A DNA stretch of 64,000 bases from Accumulibacter sp. (GTDB lineage Bacteria; Pseudomonadota; Gammaproteobacteria; Burkholderiales; Rhodocyclaceae), in the NCBI RefSeq assembly GCF_029255285.1, contig NZ_JAPUVI010000105.1, positions 150,038 through 214,037 on the forward strand. Reading direction: 5' to 3'. The number at the start of each line of letters is the position of its first letter. The first letter of the stretch is position 1. A program made the position numbers and the translations under genes. Shown one piece after another: positions 56,408 through 64,000 of this stretch. The notes under the pieces are model-generated. The model searched no databases, was not told where the DNA came from, and saw only the letters and a program-made list of their open reading frames with translations.

Positions 56408-57730
56408 CTAGCGTAGAACGAAGGCTTCCTGATGGAAAGACAGCCGGCCGCGCCAAAGGGCGCGCAGGTCATCGTGCAGCGCGTCGGCGAGTCCCTGCGG
56501 GCCGCAGAACCAGACTTCGGCCGGCCGCCGGACGTCCTTGCCGGCGACCAGCTGGCTCGCACCGAGTCGTTGGCCTTGCCGAGCGCCGTGCAATTGCAGA
56601 CGGATGGTCGGCAGCGACGAGCAGAGCGATTTGAGGCGGGTGACGAAGGGGTCGCTCTCGAGGTCGCGGCTGCAGTAGTGCAACTCGGCGGCGGGAACGT
56701 CGTCGGGCCGCGCCTGCAGTGCTTCGAGCCAAGCTAGGAAGGGTGTCACACCGATGCCGGCGGCGATCCAGATCTGCTCGGCGTCGACGTGGCGGCGAGC
56801 GAAGTCGAAGCGCCCATAGGGGCCTTCGACTGTCACTGGCTGTCCGGCGGCAAGGCGTCCACGCAGGCGGCTTGTGTAATCGCCTAACGCCTTGATGGCG
56901 AACGAGACTTCGCAGTCGCCCCGATCGGCGCCCGCGATCGTGAAGGGATGCTGGCCCTCGCGGTCGGCGAAGCTGACGAAGGCGAACTGGCCGGGTCGAT
57001 GCCCGGGCCAGCGTCGATCGAGACGGCAGCGAACGTCGAGAACGTCTGGCGCCGGCGGGGTGACGGCCAGAATCTCGCCGGCGAACTGGCGAGCCCGACC
57101 GATGCGTCCGCGCAGCGAGCACACGCTGCCGTAAATGCCGCCGCCGATGAGCAGGGCGAGCAAGAGGCCGACCGGCTGCCGCCAATAGCCGGCAGGCGCC
57201 AGCAACACGGCGTGGAAGGCCAGCGTCAGGTAGAGGAGCGGCATCAGACGGTGCAGGATTCGCCACTGGCGATAGGGAAAGCGCTGCCACAGGGTAAGCA
57301 GCAGCATGGCCAGGACAGCGTAGATGGCCCATTCGCCGAGGTCTTTGGCGAGGTCGCGCAGTCCTTCGTGCCAGCCGCCGTAGTTCTCTTTCGGCCAGCG
57401 CCCGGCGCGCCCGATGAACGCTTTCAGGAGGTCGCTCGACAGTTCCACGGACCAATGCAGCGCGGCGCTGGCGCAAGCCAGGATGGCCGCCCACTTGTGC
57501 GTGCGATAGACCCGGTCCAGGCCGCCGAGCGGCCCCTCGAGCCACACGGGCCGGGTCGCCAGGAGCATAACCAGCGACATCAGGGCGATCGACAACAGCC
57601 CGCTGAGGTAGAGGCCCTGCTGGCGCAGGATCCACGGGCCGGTGGCGCCCGCCGGCGCGGCGACGGACACCACGTCCCAGCCCCAGGCCAGCGCGACCAG
57701 GCAGACGAGCAGGGCAAGTCCCGTTTTCAT
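56408..57730 (-). CDS. Ferric-reductase-like flavocytochrome b
   Basis: A 440-residue membrane protein. About six helices of the ferric-reductase transmembrane domain fill residues 1-215, with His residues on adjacent helices for heme. An FAD/NAD(P)H-binding FNR-like region occupies about 225-440: HRPGQFAFVSF, the QHPFTIAGA flavin motif, IAAGIGVTPFLAWL for NADPH and the C-terminal EVWFCGPQ. Next to cytochrome genes for SHP and a diheme protein, so it may feed electrons to them. Confidence 0.9.
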   Translation of the reverse strand: MKTGLALLVCLVALAWGWDVVSVAAPAGATGPWILRQQGLYLSGLLSIALMSLVMLLATRPVWLEGPLGGLDRVYRTHKWAAILACASAALHWSVELSSDLLKAFIGRAGRWPKENYGGWHEGLRDLAKDLGEWAIYAVLAMLLLTLWQRFPYRQWRILHRLMPLLYLTLAFHAVLLAPAGYWRQPVGLLLALLIGGGIYGSVCSLRGRIGRARQFAGEILAVTPPAPDVLDVRCRLDRRWPGHRPGQFAFVSFADREGQHPFTIAGADRGDCEVSFAIKALGDYTSRLRGRLAAGQPVTVEGPYGRFDFARRHVDAEQIWIAAGIGVTPFLAWLEALQARPDDVPAAELHYCSRDLESDPFVTRLKSLCSSLPTIRLQLHGARQGQRLGASQLVAGKDVRRPAEVWFCGPQGLADALHDDLRALWRGRLSFHQEAFVLR

Positions 57731-57790
57731 CGTACGTCGGCCGGGCACTTGTTTAGGGCCGGACGGCTGGCCAGCCGGCGGACGGGGCGG

Positions 57791-58276
57791 TCAATCATCG
57801 TAGTAACCCCGTTCGGCGCCGCGGTGACAGGCCGGGCAGTTGGCCTTGCTGCGCGCTTCCTTCCAGTCGCGTGCCGAAACCTGGCGGTGTTCCTTCACCC
57901 AGCGTGGCAATTCGGTGATCCTGAGCGGCGTGTCAGCGGCCGGGACGGCGCGCAGCAGCTTCCCGCCGTGGCGCCAGCCGCCCGTATCGGCGGCGTTGGC
58001 GACAAGATAATCGGCGATCCGGGCGGTGCTCGCGGTATCGACGCTGGCGTCGTCGCCGAAATGGTTCTTCAGGTCGCCGGCCATGCGCTGCCAGGATCTG
58101 GCTGGCAACATCGACGGCGCGAAAGCGAGGTGGCAACTGCCGCATTCTTCCCTGACGACGGGATCCGATACCGGTGGAAAGAAATGGCTGCCGCCCGCCT
58201 GCGCCCGCTCCAAGAGCAGCGCCGCAAAAGCCAGAGCGAAAAGGCCGAAGGCGATCGGTCGATAGGGGATGGTCAT
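57791..58276 (-). CDS. Diheme cytochrome c (DHC type)
   Basis: A 161-residue periplasmic cytochrome. The signal peptide runs to about residue 27; heme sites are CGSCH (45-49) and CPACH (147-151). The C-terminal placement of the second site fits DHC, the natural electron donor of SHP. It lies between the SHP gene and the flavocytochrome gene and is probably cotranscribed. Confidence 0.92.
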   Translation of the reverse strand: MTIPYRPIAFGLFALAFAALLLERAQAGGSHFFPPVSDPVVREECGSCHLAFAPSMLPARSWQRMAGDLKNHFGDDASVDTASTARIADYLVANAADTGGWRHGGKLLRAVPAADTPLRITELPRWVKEHRQVSARDWKEARSKANCPACHRGAERGYYDD

Positions 58277-58309
58277 CGGTTTCTCCTGGAGCAGGCGGTG
58301 CTCGTTTAT

Positions 58310-58732
58310 TTAGCGACTGAGCATGTAGCTCAACCAGTCGCCCTTCTCCTGCGCGCGGCATTCACGGCCGAGTACGTCCTGGCAGTTGCGCCTGAACCAT
58401 TTCTCGACCTTTGCCGGATCGAGGTAGCGCGTCGAACTGACCGATACGGCGACGGCGTCGATCGTCTTGCCGGCCGGCGTTCGGCCAGCCGCGCGCGGAT
58501 CGTCGGCATGGCAGCTCGTGCACGCCGGGCTGTCCGGTTTGCCTCCGGCAAAACGCTTGCGGTGAAAGGCTTCGCCGCGGGCGGCCGAGAATCCGGCAAA
58601 CGCCGGGTCGTCCTTCTTCGCCGTCACGGCATAATCGGCCAGCAGTACGTCACGTGCGGCGGCACCAGGTGGTAGCGCGGCGAGCGACAGCGCGATCGCC
58701 AGGGTCAGAAGGCTGGCCTGCGGAGAGTTCAT
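58310..58732 (-). CDS. SHP-type monoheme cytochrome c (DUF1924)
   Basis: A 140-residue periplasmic cytochrome with a signal peptide to about residue 26 and one heme site CTSCH (71-75). Two further Cys (in RNCQDVLGRECR, near residues 117 and 125) recall the disulfide and Asn ligand of Rhodobacter SHP, which binds oxygen and NO. It is the first gene of SHP-DHC-flavocytochrome. Function as oxygen- or NO-binding protein is by family. Confidence 0.9.
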   Translation of the reverse strand: MNSPQASLLTLAIALSLAALPPGAAARDVLLADYAVTAKKDDPAFAGFSAARGEAFHRKRFAGGKPDSPACTSCHADDPRAAGRTPAGKTIDAVAVSVSSTRYLDPAKVEKWFRRNCQDVLGRECRAQEKGDWLSYMLSR

Positions 58733-58779
58733 GAGGGTTTCCTTATTGCTTCGATTTGGCGCTACTTTGCCAAACCGTC

Positions 58780-58836
58780 GCTGAACCGTTGCTGAACCGC
58801 CTGTTCATCTTGCGTTCAGCCCTTGAAGCGTATAAA
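58780..58836 (+). promoter_or_regulatory. 11-bp operator repeats and -10 box between cytochrome and EF-hand operons
   Basis: GCTGAACCG occurs at 58780 and 58791, 11 bases apart. GTTCA, the reverse of TGAAC, occurs at 58803 and 58814, again 11 apart. TATAAA follows at 58831-58836, so the repeats stand at the -35 place of the rightward promoter. This is the form of an OmpR-family regulator box, and the regulator encoded by the downstream operon is the obvious candidate. Confidence 0.6.
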
Positions 58837-58904
58837 GAAGAGCGGTGGTCCTGCGGCGCTCACCAGTTCTGCGCAGCGACCAATTTGCTAGAGGAGATGG
58901 AGTG

Positions 58905-59312
58905 ATGCTGAAGAATTCTTTCTGGCTATGGGCTGCAACCCTGTGCCTGGCCGGCAGCCTGGCGGCCGCCGCCGATACTCCGCCCGACAGTCGGGCGACC
59001 ACCTCGCCAGCCACGGCGAGCCCGGGAAATCGCCCGCCCGGCGGGCCGGGAATGGCCAGGCCGACGTTTGCCGATTTCGATCGCGATGGTGACGGCAAGA
59101 TCACCCAGCAGGAGTTCGAGGCGACGCGCAGCGAAAGACAGGCGCAGCGTGCCGGCCGGCCGATGCGCGGGATGGCTGGCGCCCCGTCGTTTGCCGAGAT
59201 CGACAAGGACGGCGATGGCTCGATCAGCCCCACCGAGTTTGCCGCCCACCAGCAAGCGGCAGGCAGAGGCCCGGGGCCGGGCATGGGTATGGGAGGCGCC
59301 AGGGCACAGTGA
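58905..59312 (+). CDS. Exported EF-hand protein
   Basis: A 135-residue protein: a signal peptide (to about residue 23), a Pro/Gly-rich segment, then two EF-hand loops at residues 59-70 and 100-111, both with all calcium ligands in place (DRDGDGKITQQE and DKDGDGSISPTE). The C-terminus is Gly/Met-rich. GAGGAG lies 8 bases before the ATG. It heads the operon with PepSY protein, response regulator and kinase. Calcium or other divalent-metal sensing is inference. Confidence 0.88.
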   Translation: MLKNSFWLWAATLCLAGSLAAAADTPPDSRATTSPATASPGNRPPGGPGMARPTFADFDRDGDGKITQQEFEATRSERQAQRAGRPMRGMAGAPSFAEIDKDGDGSISPTEFAAHQQAAGRGPGPGMGMGGARAQ

Positions 59313-59326
59313 GCCGGAAGTCCTGA

Positions 59327-59689
59327 ATGACTAGCGACATTCGGTTTTGGCTGATTCACCTCGCCGCCGCCTCAGCGCTCGCCTGGCCTGCCGGCGGTCG
59401 GACCGACGGCGGGCGCGACCACGACCACGATCGCGCTCGCCGGGCGCTCGAAGCGGGCGAGGTTCTCCCGCTGCGGGTGATCATCGAGCGTGTCGAACGC
59501 CGCTATCCCGGGCAAGTTCTGGAGGTCGAACTCGAGCGCGACGGAGGTCGCTGGATATATGAGATCAAGACCTTGCGCAGCGGCGGCGCGCTCGTGAAGC
59601 TGAAAGTCGACGCGCGGGACGGCAGCATTCTCGCCACCCGCGAACGCGCCGCCGGCGACCCGCCCGGCCAGCATGCCGGCGGACACTGA
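59327..59689 (+). CDS. Exported PepSY-domain protein
   Basis: A 120-residue protein with an N-terminal signal (to about residue 22), a DHDHD stretch that may bind metal, and one PepSY domain (about 40-105, with IIERVERRYPGQVLEVELE). PepSY domains are often periplasmic inhibitor or sensor-ligand modules. It lies 14 bases after the EF-hand gene, and its stop overlaps the regulator ATG by one base. Confidence 0.85.
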   Translation: MTSDIRFWLIHLAAASALAWPAGGRTDGGRDHDHDRARRALEAGEVLPLRVIIERVERRYPGQVLEVELERDGGRWIYEIKTLRSGGALVKLKVDARDGSILATRERAAGDPPGQHAGGH

Positions 59690-60351
59690 TGCGCCTGCTC
59701 GTCGTCGAAGACGACGCTATTCTGCGCCGCCAAGTGGTCGCCGGACTGCGGGCCGCAGGCTATGTCGTCGATGCGGCGGCCGACGGCGTGGATGCCCACC
59801 ATTTGGGAGACAGCAGCCCGTACGACGCGGTCGTCCTCGACCTCGGCCTGCCGCAGATCGACGGTCTGACCGTCCTCAGGAAGTGGCGTGCCGCCGCTCG
59901 AGACATGCCGGTCCTGATTCTGACCGCGCGTGACGGCTGGCACGAGAAGGTGGCCGGCATCGACGCCGGGGCCGATGACTATCTGAGCAAGCCCTTTCAC
60001 ATGGAAGAACTGCTCGCCCGCCTGCGCGCGCTGATTCGCCGCGCCGGCGGCCACGCCAGCGCCGAACTGGCTTGCGGTCCGTTGACGCTGGACACTCGCC
60101 AAGGCCGCGTGGCGATCGATGGCCGGGTCTTGACACTGACCAGCCATGAATACCGCGTATTGGCCTACCTGATGCATCATCGCGACGAAGTGGTGTCGCG
60201 CAGCGACCTGGTCGAACACATCTACGCACAAGACTTCGATCGCGACTCGAACACGGTCGAGGTCTTCATTGCCCGTTTGCGCAAGAAACTTCCTCCGGGT
60301 TTGATCGAAACCGTGCGCGGCCTCGGCTACCGGTTGAGCGCGCCGCGATGA
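59689..60351 (+). CDS. OmpR-family response regulator
   Basis: A 220-residue regulator with acidic pocket E7-D8-D9, phosphorylation Asp51, switch Lys in LSKPFHM and a C-terminal winged helix with SNTVEVFIARLRKKL. The group resembles PhoP/QseB/TctD. It probably binds the 11-bp repeats before the EF-hand gene. Overlaps the kinase start by 4 bases. Confidence 0.93.
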   Translation: MRLLVVEDDAILRRQVVAGLRAAGYVVDAAADGVDAHHLGDSSPYDAVVLDLGLPQIDGLTVLRKWRAAARDMPVLILTARDGWHEKVAGIDAGADDYLSKPFHMEELLARLRALIRRAGGHASAELACGPLTLDTRQGRVAIDGRVLTLTSHEYRVLAYLMHHRDEVVSRSDLVEHIYAQDFDRDSNTVEVFIARLRKKLPPGLIETVRGLGYRLSAPR

Positions 60352-61769
60352 GGCGTGGCGCGTGGCGCGGATCGCTGCGCATTCGCCTGCTCGCCGGCAC
60401 TATGTTCTGGATCGTCGCCTCGGTCGTCGTGGCCGGCTGGGGCCTCGGCGGTCTGTTCCGCCAGCATTTGGCGGAGCAGTTTCAAGCCGAACTGAAAACC
60501 CATCTCGACCAACTGACCGCGCATCTGACGATCGATGAGCAAGGGTGGCCGGCGCTGTCGGTACCCTTGAGCGACCCGCGCCTGGAGCGTCCGTATTCCG
60601 GCCTCTACTGGCAGATCGACGATCTGGCGAGCGGCGGCGCTGCCGGGACGCCCGGGCCGCGGCGGTCGCGGTCGCGGTCGCTCTGGGATCATGTTCTGGC
60701 GGCACCAGTCGATGCTCCAGCCGACGGCGAAGTGCACCGCCATCGGCTCGACGGTCCGGCGGGAACACGGCTGGAAGTGATAGAACGCCGCGTCAAAGTC
60801 GACGAACGCCCCGAAACCGCGGCGCGCGAGTTCCGCCTCATCGTGGCGGCCGACGAGCGTTTGATGATCGATCCGGCCACGCGTTTCGACAGCGCCCTGT
60901 GGCTTGCCCTTGGTTTGCTGGCCGGAGGTCTGGTGATTGCCGCACTGGTTCAGGTACGTGTCGGACTGGCACCGCTGCGCGAGTTGCGCGCCGCCCTCGG
61001 CCATCTGCGTAGTGGCAGGACGCCGCGCCTGGAAGGCGATTTTCCGGCCGAAATCGCGCCGCTGGTCGACGACTTCAACAGCGTCCTGGCGCACAACGCC
61101 GAGGTCGTCGAGCGCGCTCGCACGCAGGCGGGCAATCTCGCGCACGCCCTGAAGACGCCGCTCGCCATCCTGGGCAATGCCGCCGCCGGTCGCGACGATG
61201 AACTCGCGCGCTTGGTCGCGACGCAGGTCGACGCGGCCCGCCGACAGGTGCACTACCATCTGGCGCGAGCCCAGGCCGCCGCGGCCGGGCGCCTGGCCGG
61301 TGCGCGAACGGCACTGGGGCCGGTTCTCGAGGGGCTGTTGCGCGCCATGCGACGGATTCACGCCGGGCGCGATCTGGAACTGGTGTTGCATCCGATTTCT
61401 CCGGATCTGGTTTTTCGCGGCGAAGAGCAGGACTTGCAGGAAATGCTCGGCAATTTGCTGGACAACGCCTGCAAATGGACGGCTGGCCGGGTCGAGATCG
61501 AGGCCCGGCTCGAGTCGGGCGGGCTGACGATCGCGATCGACGACGATGGCCAGGGGATTGCCGCTGGCCAGCGCGATGCGGTTCTGCGCCGGGGCGTGCG
61601 GGCCGATCAACAGGTGCCGGGCAGTGGGCTGGGCCTGTCGATCGTCGGCGATCTGGCTCAAGTCTACGGCGGTGGGCTGCGGCTCGCCGATTCCCCGCTC
61701 GGTGGTCTGCGGGCGCTGCTCAGTCTGCCAGCTGCCGATGGAACGACGAGAGACTTGCCAGGAACATGA
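60348..61769 (+). CDS. Sensor histidine kinase, PhoQ-like
   Basis: A 473-residue membrane kinase. Helices at about residues 15-40 and 185-210 enclose a periplasmic sensor domain of about 145 residues, itself with a basic, low-complexity stretch. HAMP, the H-box AHALKTPLA (His266) and an HATPase domain with NLLDNACKW and GSGLGLSI follow. Paired with the regulator before it. The signal is unknown; the EF-hand and PepSY proteins are candidates to pass it. Confidence 0.92.
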   Translation: MRRGAWRGSLRIRLLAGTMFWIVASVVVAGWGLGGLFRQHLAEQFQAELKTHLDQLTAHLTIDEQGWPALSVPLSDPRLERPYSGLYWQIDDLASGGAAGTPGPRRSRSRSLWDHVLAAPVDAPADGEVHRHRLDGPAGTRLEVIERRVKVDERPETAAREFRLIVAADERLMIDPATRFDSALWLALGLLAGGLVIAALVQVRVGLAPLRELRAALGHLRSGRTPRLEGDFPAEIAPLVDDFNSVLAHNAEVVERARTQAGNLAHALKTPLAILGNAAAGRDDELARLVATQVDAARRQVHYHLARAQAAAAGRLAGARTALGPVLEGLLRAMRRIHAGRDLELVLHPISPDLVFRGEEQDLQEMLGNLLDNACKWTAGRVEIEARLESGGLTIAIDDDGQGIAAGQRDAVLRRGVRADQQVPGSGLGLSIVGDLAQVYGGGLRLADSPLGGLRALLSLPAADGTTRDLPGT

Positions 61770-61940
61770 ACAACGCGCTACCCTCGGTGTCCCCTGTCAG
61801 GTACGCGCCGCCGGATTTCTCCACCACCACCCAGAATGGGCCAATGGCAGCATGAGTTCACCCGACAACTAACTTGACATTCACCGGTCTACTGTCATCT
61901 CGGCATGGAGTCTTGTTGCCTGCCTCGGTCTTTCGCTTTG
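61770..61940. other. Junction region, nothing recognised
   Basis: Between the kinase gene and the lower-GC Wadjet-like genes. A frame from 61767 is open to 61855 but has no family resemblance; it may be the remnant of another element. The change of base composition begins here. Confidence 0.4.
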
Positions 61941-63044
61941 CTATCGTTGGCATTTCCCTTGCTCTACCTGTCCGAGCGAGATGGAAGCAAGCTTTGCGAT
62001 TTCCTCACGGCTAACTGTTTCCTGGTCGACACCTCTATCCAAGCAGATGGAAGCCAAGGGTGTTGCATCCTCGGGGACATGCTCCGTCGTTCCTTGCTTT
62101 TCCTTGGCTGTCGCCTTGGCGTAGGGATGCGAGATTCCTCTTTCCATCGCTACGCACATCGGGTGATATAGGGCACTCGCCCGAAGAGCTGGAAGCCCGT
62201 TACGAAGGCTGGCGTAAATGCGTAGTCCCTCTCGGTCCAAATCTCCCCAAAACAGGATCTTGGGGTGTCCAAGAAGCGTTTTCGGAGATGGTGGATTGCC
62301 CTTTCTAATCAGGGGAACAAGTCTGTCTGCTTGGGCGACTGCTTCCGTAAGGCTGTTGCCGTATGCCTCTCCTGAACGGGAAAGCCCATACCCGTAGGTG
62401 ACGATGAGGGCGATTCTGTCGGCACAGCCTGCGGCAATGGCTTCTTCAAATGAGTGCGGGTTCTCGATGAGCAAGACCGCCTCGGGATTTTCAGGACCGG
62501 CGACAACCACTTGAGGAATGGCATCAGGGAAGGCGTCAATATCGATACCGAAGGCTTTCAAGGAGGGTGCAGGAAGGTTCCCAAGCATCTTGGATGAACC
62601 GAGGAGATACTTCGCCGAGACGACGAAGCGAGGCGTATTTACTTCCGTTTCTTGAGCCGATTTTAGACCTTTCAGGCCGCTTGCGAGGTCTCGCATGTCG
62701 GCATCCGAAAAACCGTCCAACCTGTCATGGCACGGAGCAAGCGTCTCCGCTTCGCGCTCATCCATTTTTATCGCACGAAGAGCTTCCCGCCATCTGATGA
62801 GAGAGCCAGGCTCCTCGCGTTTGGGGGCTTCAATCGTCAGGTATACCCTTCCAAGAACTTCTCCTTTTTCTGAAACGCCGACGATGATTTTCTTGCGCGC
62901 CAATTTGCCCAAGGTCATCTTGGCTTCCAACGAATCGATACCAGCCTTTTCCGCGACGCGTCTGACCAAGCCCTTGCCTTGTAGGAAGTCCCGCCCTCTT
63001 ATCAGCGTCCAAAGGGCTGCGATGACCTTTTCCTCAATGTTCAT
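61941..63044 (-). CDS. wHTH-Toprim protein, JetD/MksG (DUF2220)-like
   Basis: A 367-residue protein. Residues of about 1-70 form a winged-helix-like domain; the rest fits the Toprim-type DUF2220 domain of Wadjet JetD. Toprim acidic residues are in place: Glu194 in LLIENPHSFEEA and the DLD pair at 268-270 in ILFWGDLDREGL. JetD cuts plasmid DNA that the SMC-like complex has looped. The N-terminal part differs from classic JetD, so this is a divergent member. It overlaps the ATPase gene by 4 bases. Composition is visibly lower in GC than the flanking core genes. Confidence 0.7.
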   Translation of the reverse strand: MNIEEKVIAALWTLIRGRDFLQGKGLVRRVAEKAGIDSLEAKMTLGKLARKKIIVGVSEKGEVLGRVYLTIEAPKREEPGSLIRWREALRAIKMDEREAETLAPCHDRLDGFSDADMRDLASGLKGLKSAQETEVNTPRFVVSAKYLLGSSKMLGNLPAPSLKAFGIDIDAFPDAIPQVVVAGPENPEAVLLIENPHSFEEAIAAGCADRIALIVTYGYGLSRSGEAYGNSLTEAVAQADRLVPLIRKGNPPSPKTLLGHPKILFWGDLDREGLRIYASLRNGLPALRASALYHPMCVAMERGISHPYAKATAKEKQGTTEHVPEDATPLASICLDRGVDQETVSREEIAKLASISLGQVEQGKCQR

Positions 63045-63898
63045 GCCGCATCCGTCAGTTTATGGAACGAAGAAACTTCCATCGCTCCCAGACGAGAACC
63101 GACCTCCTCGGGGACAAGTAGGCGTCTGGTTTCGTTTTCCGCATACATCAGGTTTCCACCGATTTCCCGAGCAACGACATAGGACGGGAAATACGCAAAA
63201 TCATTCTTGTAGTTGGGTTCATGCCCCGTGATGATAAGTTGGAACTTGCCTCGCTTGCCTTTGACGCTATCCAAGGCATCCGTGATGAGACGCTTGTCAG
63301 AGAGGTGCGAGAAGGCTCCGTCAATTATGACGAACTGCGTTCTCATGCTGCGGACTCGTCTGCGAGCGGCATTGCTGACATTCTGCCGTTGAAGTTCCCG
63401 TTCCGTCACATAGTCAGCCATCTTCACGATCCAAAGCAGGGACATCGCGACTCCCTGACCAGAAGAAACCATGTTCTTTTCAAGCTTGAGAGATTTGTGG
63501 CTGATGGATGGTATACATACGCGAATGGTCGGCTCGAGAATGACATTCTTGTAGAACTCCTCACGGATTTCCTTCCTCATGTATTTCGTATAGCGGGAGC
63601 GAAGGGCTTCATCGTTGCCTAGGTTTTCGCTGTTCTTCTCGCTCTTCTCGATCTTGTCGACAATGCCCGTCAGGACCGTTCGGACATCGCCCATATCCGC
63701 CACTCTCGCTTCAATATCGAAGCCGGCGGAGATGATTTCGCCAGAGGCGGAATCGCGGACGGGCTTGAAGACAGACCTCATTGCCTCGAAATTGGTTGGC
63801 AGGCGGCGAGTGAAGTTTTCCAACCATGAGCCGATGTTTTTCCATTGATCTTCAAGGTAAGTGCTTGCAGTTTCGTTGTAAGCGTCCATCGGGCCCAC
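63041..63898 (-). CDS. C-terminal lobe of SMC-type ATPase, JetC/MksF-like, possibly truncated
   Basis: A 285-residue protein from a GTG at 63898. It carries an ABC/SMC signature-like SSGQG at 145-149 and a Walker B-like strand FVIIDGAFSHLSD at 189-201; the Glu that normally follows the Walker B Asp is Gly194. No Walker A is present, which in SMC proteins lies at the N-terminus, several hundred residues before. A TAG stands in frame directly before the GTG, so either the gene was split or the N-terminal lobe is on another chain. An ATG at 63889 is a second possible start. Confidence 0.6.
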   Translation of the reverse strand: MGPMDAYNETASTYLEDQWKNIGSWLENFTRRLPTNFEAMRSVFKPVRDSASGEIISAGFDIEARVADMGDVRTVLTGIVDKIEKSEKNSENLGNDEALRSRYTKYMRKEIREEFYKNVILEPTIRVCIPSISHKSLKLEKNMVSSGQGVAMSLLWIVKMADYVTERELQRQNVSNAARRRVRSMRTQFVIIDGAFSHLSDKRLITDALDSVKGKRGKFQLIITGHEPNYKNDFAYFPSYVVAREIGGNLMYAENETRRLLVPEEVGSRLGAMEVSSFHKLTDAA

Positions 63899-64000
63899 CT
63901 ACCAATCCAGTGCCAGTTGCCGCACCCTCTCGAGGTTTTCACGGGAGAGCGCGATGGGCAAGGCTGGCGAAGTGGCAGCGTACTGGCAAGGGCATGTAGC
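63899..64000 (-). CDS. C-terminal end of an unidentified gene, cut by window
   Basis: On the minus strand an open frame of 33 codons runs in from the edge to the TAG at 63901-63899. It ends LSRENLERVRQLALDW, a plausible folded C-terminus, in a base composition nearer to the core genes than the ATPase that follows. Whether it is a separate gene or the N-terminal part of the ATPase before a stop mutation cannot be told here. Confidence 0.35.
   Translation of the reverse strand, partial: ATCPCQYAATSPALPIALSRENLERVRQLALDW

Noticed and set aside
61767-61855. Small ORF after the kinase as a transposase remnant
   Set aside because: The product is too short and does not resemble any transposase I know.

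Overview
The window looks like a high-GC betaproteobacterial chromosome, most likely Rhodocyclales and possibly an Accumulibacter- or Propionivibrio-like organism. That assignment is inference from gene content and layout (birA-coaX, dapA-bamC, surE-pcm-nlpD-rpoS, fliC-flaG-fliD-fliS, phoU-phoB-phoR, SHP/diheme cytochromes); no rRNA is present to confirm it. Most of the window is dense core genome with many 4-base ATGA gene overlaps.

Layout. 0-5.1 kb: 3' part of birA, then coaX, then a DUF350 / SPFH-SHOCT / DUF4178 membrane module with a 48-residue microprotein. 5.1-9.0 kb: an HD-GYP c-di-GMP phosphodiesterase and a three-gene envelope operon with an M48 peptidase. 9.35 kb: tRNA-Thr(CGT). 9.9-15.8 kb: a Kef-type antiporter, a zeta-toxin-like ATPase with a short partner gene, malic enzyme and a universal stress protein. 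15.8-17.5 kb: divergent cobU and cobT. 17.5-24.4 kb: a CNT nucleoside transporter, small envelope proteins, an Ala/Pro-repeat lipoprotein, a dapA-bamC-MBL operon and an HDAC-like deacetylase. 24.5-29.4 kb: moxR / DUF58 / transglutaminase / mltB. 29.4-32.7 kb: the surE-pcm-nlpD-rpoS operon. 33.3-43.6 kb: flagellin, FlaG, FliD, FliS, a FliT-like protein and a FliK-like protein, then a TPR-SPINDLY glycosyltransferase, a WbqC protein and a beta-propeller protein, read as a flagellin-glycosylation block.

44.6-47.4 kb: phoU-phoB-phoR behind a three-unit PHO box. 47.4-51.9 kb: an ECF42-type sigma factor with a whole operon of DGPF (YCII), VOC and SRPBCC genes. It has two matched candidate sigma promoters and two decayed genes, a VOC protein and a DUF1428 protein. 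52-55.5 kb: cobQ, cobD and cobC. 55.5-61.8 kb: a hydrolase, then a ferric-reductase-like flavocytochrome with diheme and SHP cytochromes, divergent from an EF-hand / PepSY / response regulator / histidine kinase operon with 11-bp operator repeats between them.

61.9-64.0 kb: base composition drops visibly. Here lie a wHTH-Toprim (JetD/DUF2220-like) gene and the C-terminal lobe of an SMC-type ATPase. They resemble a Wadjet/Mks-like anti-plasmid module that is either incomplete or divergent. This edge, the ECF42 regulon and the flagellin glycosylation block are the most interesting parts of the window.
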